DNA of 64,000 nt from Diacronema lutheri. Taxonomy: Eukaryota; Haptophyta; Pavlovophyceae; Pavlovales; Pavlovaceae. The position numbers and the translations under genes are program-made. The stretch is taken from contig JAGTXO010000059.1 in assembly GCA_019448385.1 (NCBI GenBank), forward strand, positions 1-64,000, in the 5' to 3' direction. Shown piece by piece: positions 51,758 through 60,986 of the stretch; positions within the stretch are counted from its first letter, which is position 1, and each line of letters starts with the position of its first letter. The notes under the pieces are model-generated. The model had not been told where the DNA came from. It did not search any database and saw nothing but the letters and a program-made list of their open reading frames with translations.

Positions 51758-51778
51758 CTCGGGCTGCCAGCGGCCGCC

Positions 51779-52024
51779 ATGCTGCGCGCGGCCGTGCGTC
51801 GCGCGTGCTCGTCCGCGTCCGGCCCGTCGAAGCAGCTGTACCTGCACGTCGCGCCCGACGGCGACCATTGGTCCGGCCCCGGCATCTTTGCGGCGAAGCA
51901 CCTTTCCACAGACTTCATCGTCTCCGTGCCGATCCGCGCTGACTTTCCGATCGAAATGTTGACCGAGCAGGACCTCACCGACATCTACGACACAAAGCGC
52001 CTGCCGCCGCGCCTCGTGAGCTAA
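51779..52024 (+). CDS. Small conserved-looking protein, probably mitochondrial
   Basis: 81 residues from ATG 51779 to TAA 52024. The N-terminus MLRAAVRRACSSASG is Arg/Ser/Ala-rich without acids, as in mitochondrial presequences. The rest has ordinary composition, with LYLHVAPDGDHWSGPGIFAA, KHLSTDFIVSVPI and LTDIYDTKRLPPRLV, quite unlike the low-complexity shadows around it, so I regard it as real. I do not recognise the family with certainty. Size and targeting would suit an accessory subunit of a respiratory complex (inference only). A TATA-like element precedes it; there is no intron. Confidence 0.65.
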   Translation: MLRAAVRRACSSASGPSKQLYLHVAPDGDHWSGPGIFAAKHLSTDFIVSVPIRADFPIEMLTEQDLTDIYDTKRLPPRLVS

Positions 52025-52657
52025 GCGTCGTGGCTGCATATGACGCCGCGTCGCCTACCGCAGCTGAGAAGGGCCCTAAATACGACGGCATGCGCCTGCT
52101 GCGCACGCGGCGCGCTCGCCTTTGCCTGACGCCGAGCAGGCGCACGCGCGCCTGCGCATCGGCGTGCACCGCGCCGAGTGCACGCACGCGAACCCGCTGG
52201 CACGCATGCCTGGCACGGACACGGCTCGGCGGCGGGCTGCGCAGAGGCAGGTGGCGCGGGCGCGCTCGTCATAGCAACGCGCTGGCGACGAACAACCAGT
52301 GAAGACGCGCGTAATGCGCGGCGTGCGTTAGCCCCGTGTCCAGCTACGGCCGCGCCTCCCACAGTGGGCTCCGATGCTACGCGCGTAATGCGCGGCGTGC
52401 GTTAGCCCCGTGTCCAGTACTGTGATATACTAACGACGGGTCTGCCGTCGGAGCCCACAGTACTGTGATATATACTAACTACGGCCGCTCCCACAGTACT
52501 GTGATATATCACAGTACTGTGATATATCACAGTACTGTGATATACTAACGACGCTTATGGGCCGTGCTGTGGTATACTAACGACGCTTTCCGACGGGTCA
52601 ACAGATGGGGTCAGGAAGTGCGCAGCGAGTATGAGGGGTGGGCAATCGAAATCGCCC
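52025..52657. other. Intergenic region with direct and palindromic repeats
   Basis: No gene is supported. The 5-prime half is GC-rich. The 3-prime half (52305-52590) carries the repeat cluster listed next and an AT-rich patch directly before the coiled-coil membrane protein gene. Confidence 0.6.
52305..52590. repeat. Cluster of CACAGTACTGTG palindromes, TACTAAC motifs and a 39-bp direct repeat
   Basis: A direct repeat beginning ACGCGCGTAATGCGCGGCGT occurs at about 52305-52343 and 52378-52416. The palindrome CACAGTACTGTG followed by GATATA recurs at least four times between 52414 and 52540. GATATACTAAC or GGTATACTAACGACG follows several of them. The same CTAACGACGCTT sequence starts the dispersed leader repeat, so the two repeat families share an edge. 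Confidence 0.8.
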
Positions 52658-53368
52658 ATGGCCGCCTGTCCCATTCTCCAGGGCGCGCAGCGGTTGCTAC
52701 TCGCCGCGCTCCTCGTCGGCGGCGGTGCGGCGTTCGCGCATTCCAGCGCCACGTGCTGCCGCGTTGGTCGTGGCTTTGCTGGCACAGCGCTTCGCCGCGC
52801 CCCTGCCCAGGCCACCATCGTCGGCCGCACGACGCCGCCGCTTTACGCGGCGCGCACGCGGCCGCCGCGACTCGGCGCGCGCGCGCGACACGGCGCGCGC
52901 GCGCGGCCGCGCATGCTCTTCGACGCGCCGTCGCGGTTTTGCACAGACGTTGCGACAGCGATTGCCAAATGGTGGAGTCCCAACATCGCGTCTTGTTCGC
53001 TCGCCGACGCGATAATCTTGGTGACCAGACGGTTCATTGTGGTACACATCGTCGTGACGGCGGTCTCCATATATTTCAACCTCGCGCCAAGTTTCCACAC
53101 GTGGCTGCATGAGCGGCCGACGCGCCAGAAGACGGCAACGAATGGGAAGCACAGCGAGGACGAACGCATGCGTGAGCTGGAGCTCGAGGAGCGCCGGCTT
53201 GCGTTCGAGGAGCGCCGGCTTGCTTTAGAGGAGCGCCGGCTGGCGTTCGACGAGGAGATGCGCACGCGTGAGCGGGCGCTCGAGGAGCGCCGGCTGGCGC
53301 TCGACGAGGAGTTGCGCACGCGCGAGCGGGCGCTCAATTTCCCCGGACCGCGCTGGCCGTTCACATGA
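52658..53368 (+). CDS. Coiled-coil membrane protein with plastid-type signal, copy 1
   Basis: ATG at 52658 (MAACPILQGAQRLLLAALLV) starts a signal peptide ending GGGAAFAHSS, similar to the AFA-type cleavage motif of plastid-directed proteins in algae with secondary plastids. The mature part holds an Arg-rich stretch, a hydrophobic segment (LVTRRFIVVHIVVTAVSIYF, about residue 125) and a C-terminal heptad-like array of EERRLAF/EERRLAL units that should form a charged coiled coil. About 236 residues. It has a tandem partner directly downstream. No function is recognised; membrane-anchored scaffolding is a guess. Confidence 0.6.
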   Translation: MAACPILQGAQRLLLAALLVGGGAAFAHSSATCCRVGRGFAGTALRRAPAQATIVGRTTPPLYAARTRPPRLGARARHGARARPRMLFDAPSRFCTDVATAIAKWWSPNIASCSLADAIILVTRRFIVVHIVVTAVSIYFNLAPSFHTWLHERPTRQKTATNGKHSEDERMRELELEERRLAFEERRLALEERRLAFDEEMRTRERALEERRLALDEELRTRERALNFPGPRWPFT

Positions 53369-54027
53369 AGGTAGGAACGAGCAGGCGCGCGAGGTGTATG
53401 CGCCGACGCACACGTCCGTTCCGATGCCGCGCAGGCAGACCCGTCGGCCCAGTCAGACTTGCCGCTCTTCCGTGCTGTGAGTGTCATGAAGGCGGTGCGG
53501 CGTTCGCGCATTCCAGCGCCACGTGCTGCCGCGTTGGTCGTGGCTTTGCTGGCGCAGCGCTTCGCCGCGCCCCAGCCCAGGCCACCATCGTCGGCCGCAC
53601 GACGCCGCCGCTTCACGCGACGCGCACGCGGCCGCCGCGACTCGGCGCGCGCGCGCGACACGGCGCGCGCGCGCGGCCGCGCATGCTCTTCGACGCGCCG
53701 TCGCGGCTTTGCACAGACGTTGCGACAACGATTGCCAAATGGCTCAGCCGCCAGTGGACGACCATCATCGCGCCCCACGCGCTCGCTGCCATCACCGTTG
53801 CATGCATGTACCTCTGGCTGGCTGACAAGCCGGCGCACGAGAAATCAGCGACGAATGGGGCGCGCAAGGAGGACGAGCGCACGCGTGAGCTTGAGCTCGA
53901 GGAGCGCCGGCTTGCGTTCGAGGAGCGCCAGCTTGCGCTCGAGGAGCGCCGGCTGGCGTTCGATGGGAAGATGCGCACGCGTGAGCGGGCGCTCGAGGAG
54001 CGCCGGCAGGCACTCGATGAGCGCTAG
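53365..54027 (+). CDS. Coiled-coil membrane protein, tandem copy 2, different N-terminus
   Basis: From GGAAFAHSSATCC (about 53493) to the end it parallels copy 1: the same Arg-rich region, a different hydrophobic segment (IIAPHALAAITVACMYLWLA) and the same EERRLAF/EERQLAL coiled-coil units, ending at TAG 54027. The signal-peptide start of copy 1 is missing. The nearest in-frame ATG (53365) overlaps the stop of copy 1 as ATGA and gives a basic, Cys-containing leader with no signal peptide. Either the copy lost its first exon or splicing joins another 5-prime exon; ATGAAG occurs at both 53365 and 53486. It may be a partial tandem duplicate. Confidence 0.45.
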   Translation: MKVGTSRRARCMRRRTRPFRCRAGRPVGPVRLAALPCCECHEGGAAFAHSSATCCRVGRGFAGAALRRAPAQATIVGRTTPPLHATRTRPPRLGARARHGARARPRMLFDAPSRLCTDVATTIAKWLSRQWTTIIAPHALAAITVACMYLWLADKPAHEKSATNGARKEDERTRELELEERRLAFEERQLALEERRLAFDGKMRTRERALEERRQALDER

Positions 54028-54096
54028 GACAGGCTGGAGAAGGCACCGACGTTTCACATTCTGACAAAGGCTAGGCCGGCCCGCGCCGCGCGCGCT

Positions 54097-54786
54097 TCAG
54101 CCGCGCAGTGCGGCGAGCACGCTCGGCGCGTACGTGTTCTCCGACTTCTTCTCGCCGCCGGGCATCGCGGCGGGCAGCCACGCGGAGATCACACCGTCCT
54201 TGGCGATGAGCGCGTACCGCTCCGAGCGCACCATCACGTCCGACTCGGTCGCGACGCCGAGCGCGCGGCACAGCTTGGCCTCCTTGTCCGAGAGCATCAG
54301 GATCGTGCCGCGCGCCACACCGCTCGCGCGGCCCCACGCTTCCATCACGTAGCTGTGCGCGCGCGGGCGTGGCGCGCGCGGTGGGTGACATCGGGCCGGG
54401 GGCGCGCGCCGCGCCGCGCGCGGCGCGCGCGCGCACGGGTCGTTCGTTGCGGTGCAGATGACCATGTCGACGCCCGCGTTCTTGAGATCGTCGTAGCGCT
54501 CGATGAACGAGGGCAGGTGCGAGACCGAGCAGCCCGGCGTGAATGCGCCCGGCACGGCGAAAATGACGGCGGTCTTGCCGCGCGTGAGCTCGGCGAGGCT
54601 GCGCTCGGCCGCCTTTGCAAACTCGGGCTGGCCCTCGAAGAGGGTCACGTCGGGCAGCTTGGCGCCGACGGAAGCGCTGCTCGACGGCGCTGCGCGGCTG
54701 CAGCGCACGCTCGCCGCCACGCCCCACCTCACCACCGGCCGGCCGAAGCCGAGTGCGGCCGTGAGCAGCAGCGGGCCGAGGGACAT
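54097..54786 (-). CDS. Peroxiredoxin-5-like (redoxin family) thiol peroxidase
   Basis: Two exons, 54786-54437 and 54352-54097, give 201 residues. The 84-base intron has a GTGCGC donor and CAG acceptor; removing it restores ATNDPYVMEAWG, the conserved NDPFVMxAW motif. The catalytic site is VPGAFTPGCSVSHLP, with the peroxidatic Cys at residue 86, followed by FIERYDDL and GVDMVICTATND. The end has LMLSDKEAKLCRALGV and YALIAKDGVI as in this family. The first 40 residues (MSLGPLLLTAALGFGRPVVR) form an organellar targeting peptide. It reduces peroxides with thioredoxin or glutaredoxin. The only extra cysteines in the mature part are C98-type positions in the core, so a 1-Cys mechanism is possible. 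Confidence 0.92.
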   Translation of the reverse strand: MSLGPLLLTAALGFGRPVVRWGVAASVRCSRAAPSSSASVGAKLPDVTLFEGQPEFAKAAERSLAELTRGKTAVIFAVPGAFTPGCSVSHLPSFIERYDDLKNAGVDMVICTATNDPCARAPRAARRAPPARCHPPRAPRPRAHSYVMEAWGRASGVARGTILMLSDKEAKLCRALGVATESDVMVRSERYALIAKDGVISAWLPAAMPGGEKKSENTYAPSVLAALRG

Positions 54787-55088
54787 GGCGTACTGCGACA
54801 GCGCCGCGGGCGCGCCTTTCTATATTCTATTATCTCCTTTCTCGGGTCTTTTTGCTTGCTCGCGCGCGCGCAGATGGCGCGCGGACAGGCGCCGCCGCAC
54901 CGCCACGCGGCTCACGGCGTCCAGGCGGATGTGGACGCCTGCGGCGGTGTGGACGGCCTCTGCTTCCGGCGCGGCGACGGCGGCGGCGGCCGGCGGGGGC
55001 CGGCGAGGGGTGGCTAGGCGTGTGTGGGTGTCCGCCCATGACGCGTCCTGCCACGTCCTTGCCGTCCCGGCCGTTCCCGCTGCCGGCG

Positions 55089-55195
55089 TGCACAGGGTCG
55101 ACGCCCTGATTTCGGCCTGATGTTGCGTGCGCCCTTTCGCTCGCTCCGTTTGTCCAGCCTCGGCCCCGTGCGCGCCCCTCCTGCTGACCCGCCTA
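55089..55195 (-). repeat. Dispersed leader repeat, copy 3 (minus), arm of an inverted pair
   Basis: It starts at TGCACAGGGTCGACGCCCTG and matches copy 2 almost base for base, ending at CTGACCCGCCTATTAG. No convincing gene start follows it on the minus strand. Confidence 0.85.
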
Positions 55196-55230
55196 TTAGT
55201 GGCGGGGCATGGGCGATAATGAAAATACTA

Positions 55231-55327
55231 ACGACGCTTACAGGCGGGTCAGCAGGAGGGGCGCGCACGGGGCCGAGGCTGGACAAACGGAGCGAGCGAA
55301 AGGGCGCACGCAACATCAGGCCGAAAT
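55231..55327 (+). repeat. Dispersed leader repeat, copy 4 (plus), with partial copy 5 at 55341-55371
   Basis: It reads ACGACGCTTACAGGCGGGTC to AACATCAGGCCGAAAT. It forms an inverted pair with copy 3 across a 35-base spacer. A further truncated copy (55341-55371) begins with the same AATGAAAATACTAACGACGC, so the left end, including the TACTAAC motif, is part of the repeated unit. Confidence 0.85.
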
Positions 55328-55388
55328 AATGAAAATACTAACGACGCTTACAGGCGGGTCAGCAGGAGGGGCAAAATGATCCGTTCCA

Positions 55389-56904
55389 TCAGGCGCTCGC
55401 CCAGAGCTGAATCGTGCCGTGCGTGTTGCCCACGTACAGCTCGCCCGCGTCCTCGTTGTACCACAGCGCCGTCACGTCCTGCAGCTCGCCGCGCGCGGCA
55501 ATGCGCGCCAGGTTGCCGCCCGTCCCGATTGACGAAACGTTGATGCACCCGTGACGCGCGCCGCGGCCGCCGCCTGCGCCGCCTGCCACGGCGGCGGCGG
55601 GGGCGACGGCGGGCGCGGCGGCGGGCGCGCACGGCGCGGCGGGCGGCGGCACGCTGCTCGCTCCGCTGCCGCCGCCGCCGCCGCTGGAGGGACCGCCATC
55701 ATCGGTTGGGGATCTGCCGTTCTCATCGGTTGGGGATCTGCCGCTTTCATCGGTTGGGGATCTGCAGTGCGAGATGAGGAGCTGCTGGCCGCTCGAGATG
55801 AAGATGTTGTTCGTCGAGCAGTCCTGAGGACACGGCGATCGCCAGCGTCGGCGGCTGCGGGTCGGCGCGCCGCGCGCGCCGCGCGCGCCGCGCGCGGCAC
55901 GCGCGGGCAGCGGGCGGCCGGCGCGGCGCGGCGCGCGATGCGCGCGCGGCGTGCGCACCGCGTGCCACAAGGTGTGGTCCTCAAAGTGCGTGACGAGACG
56001 GCCGTCAAAGTCCCACGCGTGCACCTGCCCGTGCCCGAAGGTGAGAAAGCGCTCCATCTGCCGTGGCGGGCAAGAAGGGGAAAGGGGATGAGGGGATGAG
56101 GGGATGAGGGGGGGGGGGGGGGGGGGGGGGGGGGGAAGGGGACGGCGGCGGCAAGGGCGGCGGCGGGCGGCGGTGAGCTCACGTGGGCACCGCGACAGCG
56201 CGCAGCGCGCCTCACCTCCACGCCCAACCGATGCGCGACCCAGCCCAACCGATGCGCGACCCAGCCCAACCGATGCGCGACCCAGCCCAACCGATGCGCG
56301 ACCCAGCCCAACCGATGCGCGACCCAGCCCAACCGATGCGCGACCCAGCCCAACCGATGCGCGACCCAGCCCAACCGATGCGCGACCCAGCCCAACCGAT
56401 GCGCGACCCAGCCCAACCGATGCGCGACCCAGCCCAACCGATGCGCGACCCAGCCCAACCGATGCGCGACCCAGCCCAACCGATGCGCGACCCAGCCCAA
56501 CCGATGCGCGACCCACCCCAACCGATGCGCGACCCAGCCCAACCGATGCGCGACCCAGCCCAACCGATGCGCGACCCAGCCCAACCGATGCGCGACCCAC
56601 CCCAACCGATGCGCGACCCAGCCCAACCGATGCGCGACCCAGCCCAACCGATGCGCGACCCACCCCAACCGATGCGCACGCCGCCGCGCGGCACGCGGGC
56701 GCCCGCCCTGCCACGCAGCGCTGCACCTCGAAGAGGTAGATGAACCCGGACGGCGCGCCGAGCGCGTCCGCCGCGATCGCGCGCTGCTCGCCCGTCCGCA
56801 CGTCCGTGATGCGTAACGGCTCGCCCGCCTGCTTGACGAGAAGCTTTGAGCCAAAGAATTCGACCAGCTCGACGGGCACGTCTGTGAGAAGGAAGGGAGG
56901 GGGG

Positions 56905-56939
<35 letters not shown>

Positions 56940-58871
56940 CTGCACGCGCGGCGACGGTTGCTCCGATGGGTGGCGGCTAATTGCAACACATCCATCCACC
57001 GGACCCGCAGCCGGACCCGTACCTGCACCCGCACCCGGACCCGCAGCCGGACTGCGCACATGACCGCGCGTACCGGGGAGCAGCGGCTGCGTGAGCTCGA
57101 GCAATGGCCGCCCGTCCTCAATGCACAGCACCTGCGCCAAAGGCAGGGCCGCGGCGGCGGGGCGGGGCGGCACGGCCGCGGCGGCGGCGGCTCGGCGGCG
57201 CGCGCGCCCCACGGCGCGCGCGCGCGCGCGCGCGCGCGCTCGGCGCGGCCGGCGGCGGCTGCGGCAGCGGCGGCGGCCTCGCCTTGAGCGGCAGCTCGGT
57301 GGTCGTGCGCGTGAAGACGAGGAAAAGCACATTTGGCGCCACTTTGAGTTCGTGCAGCTGCGGCTCGAGCACTGAATAGAGCAGGTCGTAATTCGCCATC
57401 GTCCACAGCTTGTATACCTGCGGGGAGGAGGGGAGGAGGAGGGAGGGGGGAGGTTGATGATTGCTGGTGGCGGTTGGGAACAAGTAAGAGGATTGGTTTG
57501 ACGGCTACTGGCTGGGTTGGGGATGGGGGATTGAAGGTCCGCATTGGCTGCGCGTCGGCTTGGATGCGGATTGGGCGGCGGCAATCGGGAAGCTGAGCGC
57601 CCCGAGCGGTGCGGTGCGCGGCGGTGCGCGAACGTGCCTTGTCCGCCGCGCAGTGGGTGATCACCTTGCCGTTCACATCGTCAAACTCGACGAAGCCGGG
57701 CCACCTGCCGCTCGCGCCAGGCCGCAAGCGCAGGCGCACAGTCAGCGGACACACAGTCAGCAGACGCACAGTCAGCAGGCGCACAGTCAGCAGGCGCACA
57801 GTCAGCAGGCGCACAGTCAGCAGGCGCACCATCAGCAGGCGCACAGTCAGCAGGCGCACAGTCAGCAGGCGCACAGTCAGCAGGCGCACAGTCAGCAGGC
57901 GCACAGTCAGCAGGCGCACAGTCAGCAGGCGCAGCAGCAGGCGCACAGTCAGCAAACGCACGGCCAGCAGACGCACAGTCAGCAGGCTGGTGACAAGCGT
58001 CGAGCAGAGGCCAGCGGCATGCACACAGCAAGGTGCGCCACACACACACACACACACACACACCCTTTCCCCCTTTCGCGTCTCACTTGAGGCACTCGTT
58101 TTCAAACAGCGAGACGCCACGAGCGGGCTCGCGCGCTCGGATGCAATCAAGGGGCGTCGTGCGGCACTTGAGCGACGAGAAGTTGTCGGCGCGGAAGACC
58201 GAGACGGAGATGAGGGACTCGTTCGCCTCGTTGTAAAAGAGCGAGCGAACCACCTGCGCCGCGCGGCGCGGCGCGGCGCGGCGCGCGTGAGGCGCGCCGC
58301 CGGCCGCGCGTGGCGCGCGGGCGGGCGCGGCGCGCACCTCGTCGGGGCTCGTGTTCACAAAGCAGAGGCTGCGTGCGTCGGACCGCGAGGCGCGCCGGTG
58401 GACGCGCGCCTGAGAGCGCGCGGCGCGCGCGGCGCGCGCGCGCGCGCGCCGCGGCGCGCACCGCCGGCGCGTCGCGCGGTCAAAGACGGCGCAGACGCCG
58501 GAGAGGGTGAGGCCGAAGAGGAGATCCTTGGCGCCGACGATCTCAACGATCTTGGACCGCTTGCGCAAAAAGGAGAGCTTCGCCACGCTCGCGTCCGGGT
58601 CGTGCGTGTCGAGCTCGGCGCGCGGCGCAAAGCCGGCGAACCGCTCGCGAGCGCCGCCGCGGCGGAACACGAGGGCGGCGCCGGCGGGACGCTCGCGCCG
58701 GCCGTACGCACGCGCGCCACCGCCACACAACCCAGGCGCGTCGCGCGCGCCGCCGCGCGGCGCCGCGCACCGCGCCGGCGCCATCCGTCCGCGCCGCGCG
58801 CCGCCACGAGCGCGCCCGATCAATGGGCGCGGCCGGCCGCGCCCTTTTTTTGAAACCGGCGAGGCGGCCAT
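55389..58871 (-). CDS. WD40-repeat protein of the plant/protist transducin-like family
   Basis: Nine exons rebuild a 521-residue protein: 58871-58462, 58368-58338, 58253-58087, 57704-57638, 57417-57283, 57131-57065, 56881-56727, 56057-55959 and 55823-55389. Joined exons give continuous motifs such as FDRATRRRLCFVNTSPDEVV, ECLKWPGFVEFDDVNGKV, ADKVYKLWTMANYDLLYSVL, LPLKVLCIEDGRPLLEL and FEDHTLWHADCSTNNIF, which follow a conserved plant and protist WD40 protein from memory. WD-like endings (VYKLW, VHAWDF, IQLWAS) mark propeller blades. Introns 4 and 5 have GC donors. Exon 9 contains three RSPTDE/DG units. The molecular role of this family is not known to me. The start codon lies 24 bases from that of the divergent CK2-beta gene. 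Confidence 0.8.
56108..56136. repeat. G29 homopolymer in WD40 intron 7
   Basis: Poly-C on the transcribed strand, about 50 bases upstream of the exon 8 acceptor (56058). A second tract (56906-56938, G33) lies 25 bases upstream of the exon 7 acceptor. Both sit where polypyrimidine tracts belong. Confidence 0.9.
56221..56672. repeat. 21-bp minisatellite in WD40 intron 7
   Basis: The unit CGATGCGCGACCCAGCCCAAC (20 of its 21 bases invariant; a CACC variant occurs four times) repeats about 21 times. The period is a multiple of three and stop-free on the minus strand, so the intron looks like a coding frame (ASVGLGR units). The exon joins on both sides argue it is spliced out. Confidence 0.9.
57720..57990. 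repeat. 15-bp minisatellite in WD40 intron 3
   Basis: CACAGTCAGCAGGCG, 15 bases, repeats about 16 times with few variants (GGACACACAGTCAGC at one end, CAGCAG interruptions). It lies near the acceptor side of intron 3 (57705-58086). A CA dinucleotide run is at 58037-58062. Confidence 0.9.
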
Positions 58872-58895
58872 CGTCCCGGTGCGCTCGAGGGGGCC
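58872..58895. promoter_or_regulatory. 24-base divergent spacer between the WD40 and CK2-beta start codons
   Basis: The two ATGs (58871 minus and 58896 plus) are separated by only 24 bases, so each gene's leader and core promoter must overlap the other's coding region, unless downstream Mets are used (58914 plus, 58784 minus). A shared bidirectional promoter is implied. The spacer itself holds no TATA motif. Confidence 0.55.
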
Positions 58896-60986
58896 ATGGC
58901 GCGGGAGGCGGGGATGGAGGTGGAGCGGTACGACGCGCTCGACTCGTCGTCGGAGGACGGCTCGTCGCTGGACGAGCCGTCGTGGATCTCGTGGTTCTGC
59001 CTCCTCCGCCACCACGAGCTCTTCTGCGAGGTCGACCCGGCGTACATCCAGGCGCGCGCGCGCGCCGCGCGCGCGCTCGCCGTGTGTGCGTGCGTGTGTG
59101 TCGCGCGCGCGCGGCTCGGCGCGCGGCTCGACGTGGCGCGCAGACCCGCTCCCTCGGCGCGCGCGATGTGCTGCTGCCGCGCCTGCGCGCTCGCGCACGC
59201 CACGGAGCGCCCCGCGCTCGGCGGCGGGCGCGCGCGCGCCTCGCCCTGCGTCGCACGCTCACCCGGCCGGCCTGCCGCGCGCCGCCGCCTCGCGCACCGC
59301 ACCGCGCGCCCGCGCCGCGCCGCGCGCCTACGCCGCCCGCGCCCTGTCCGCCGCCTCCCGCCGCCCCGCCCGCGCCGCCGCGCAGGACCGCTTCAACCTG
59401 AACGGTTTGAAAGAGGAGATCGGGCCCCTCTACGGCGAGGCCATGGCGATGATCCTCGGCACGGCGCCCACGGAGCGGCAGCTCGCCGACCCGTCGCAGC
59501 GCATCCACAAGGCGCGCCGCCGCGCGCGCGCGGCAGCACGCGCGCAGCCGCCGCCGTCGCGCGCGCGCGCACGCTCACCGCCGCGCACGCGCGCGCGCCC
59601 CCTGCCCCTCCCCCGCCATTGCGCGCCCTACCCCTCCCCCACCTCCCCCCGCCCCTGCCCGTCGGACGTGCGTCAGGTGCTCAACACGGCGCGCGTGCTT
59701 TATGGTCTTATCCATGCGCGATACATACTCACCGCGCAGGTGAAGCCCCTTTTCCCCCTTCCCCCTTTCCCCTTTTCCCCCTTTCCTTTGTCTCGCGTCC
59801 GCCCGTGCGCGTGCCCTCCGCGTGCGCCGCCCTCCCATTCACCCGCCCCCCCTGCCCCTTGCCCCCTCCCCCCTCTCTCTCTCTCTGCAGGGCCTGCAAG
59901 ACATGAAGGCCAAATACCACGCGCGCGAGTTTGGGCAGTGCCCTCGCACCTTCTGCCACAAGCACCCGCTACTACCTGTCGGCCTTGGCGACCAGTGCGC
60001 CGCGCGTGGGCGCGGCCGCGCGCCATGTGCCGCCGCCCGCTGAGCGCGCACGTGCCTTCCTTCCCCTTTTCCCTCCCCTTCCCCTTCCCCTTCCGGTTCC
60101 CCCCCCCCCCCCCCCTCCCGTAATCCGTTAGGTACTCGCCTGTGTCCGATAATCCGGTGCAGCGCTTCTGCCAGCTGTGCGAGGAGGTGTACGAGGCGGA
60201 GACGGGCAACACGTGCGCGCTGCCCCCTGCGCTCGCCCGTGCCCATCCTCGCCCCAGCCACCCGCTGCCTGCCCTTCCCATCCCCTGACCCTCCTTCTGA
60301 CCCCCTCCCCCCCCCCCCCCCCCCCCCCCCCCCCGTTCCCCTAATTGATGGCGGCAGGTATATTGACGGCGCCTTCTTTGGCACCACCTTCCCCCACCTC
60401 TTCACGCAGGCACGCGGCTGCACACCGCCGCGATCCCAGCCCGCGCCCTGCCAGAGGCTGCCCGCCCCCTTTTAAAACCGCCCGCCTCCTTTCAAAGACG
60501 TCTCCTCTCCCCCTGCCCTCTGTCGCCGCCCCTCGCGTGCGCAGTCCTTCCCCGACACGGCTCCCGCCAAGAACTCGTTCAAATACGTGCCGCGCCTTTT
60601 CGGCTTCAAGCTGCACGCCGTGCGTTGCCCCGCTCCCGCCCGCCCCCCCCCCCCCCCCTCCTTCCACCGCCCTTCCCCCCCGCTGTCCCTCCCTGCCCCC
60701 CTCGGAACCCCCCCCCCCCCCCCCCCCCCCCCGCCCCGCCCCCTCTGCGGCGGCAGCGATGGCGGCGCGCGTGCACTGCGGCGCTGGCGTGCGCCCGCCC
60801 GCTCGGCCGCGCGCCGCCGCGGCGCGTCGCCTCACGCGCGTCGTGCGATGCTCGCGCGGCCGCCCCGCCGCTGCCGCCGCCACCGCCGCCGCCGCGCAGT
60901 CGGCGAGCGCGCGCGCGCCGTCGCCCGTCGAGTGGCCGAAGCGGCAGAAGAACGACCCGGACTCTGAGTTTGATTCGCCCGGCTGA
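58896..60986 (+). CDS. CSNK2B: Casein kinase 2 regulatory (beta) subunit
   Basis: Eight exons: 58896-59051, 59386-59511, 59677-59739, 59891-59994, 60132-60212, 60358-60409, 60545-60619 and 60900-60986; 247 residues. The protein reads SWISWFCLLRHHELFCEVD, AYIQDRFNLNGLKEEI, VLYGLIHARYILTAQGLQDM, FGQCPRTFCHKHPLLPVGL, RFCQLCEEVYEA, YIDGAFFGTTFPHLF and FKYVPRLFGFKLH. These are the conserved segments of CK2-beta, including the two Cys pairs (CPRTFC and CQLC) of its zinc-binding dimer interface and an N-terminal acidic Ser cluster. It tetramerises with CK2-alpha and directs substrate choice in nucleus and cytoplasm. Introns 1, 2 and 6 use GC donors. The acidic C-terminus (DPDSEFDSPG) is followed by tandem copies of its own coding end. 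Confidence 0.95.
60304..60334 (+). repeat. Poly-C tract in CK2-beta intron 5
   Basis: A C28 run (60307-60334) ends 23 bases before the exon 6 acceptor AG (60356-60357). It would serve as the polypyrimidine tract. Similar tracts precede exons 5 (near 60100-60116) and lie in intron 7 (60645-60660, 60709-60732). Confidence 0.9.

Larger units (their letters stand above)
54787..55388. other. Intergenic region with inverted leader repeats
   Basis: TATATTCTATTATC (about 54817-54835) directly upstream of the peroxiredoxin ATG is a plausible AT-rich core promoter. The interval 54850-55085 is GC-rich with no supported gene. 55089-55371 holds leader repeat copies 3-5. The WD40 gene ends at 55389. Confidence 0.6.

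Noticed and set aside
56221-56672. Possible CRISPR array
   Set aside because: Repeats are head-to-tail 21-mers without spacers, in a eukaryotic intron.
56183-56743. Plus-strand frame of repeated MRDPAQP units
   Set aside because: It reads the 21-bp minisatellite of a WD40 intron; the protein is pure repeat with no start context or neighbours.
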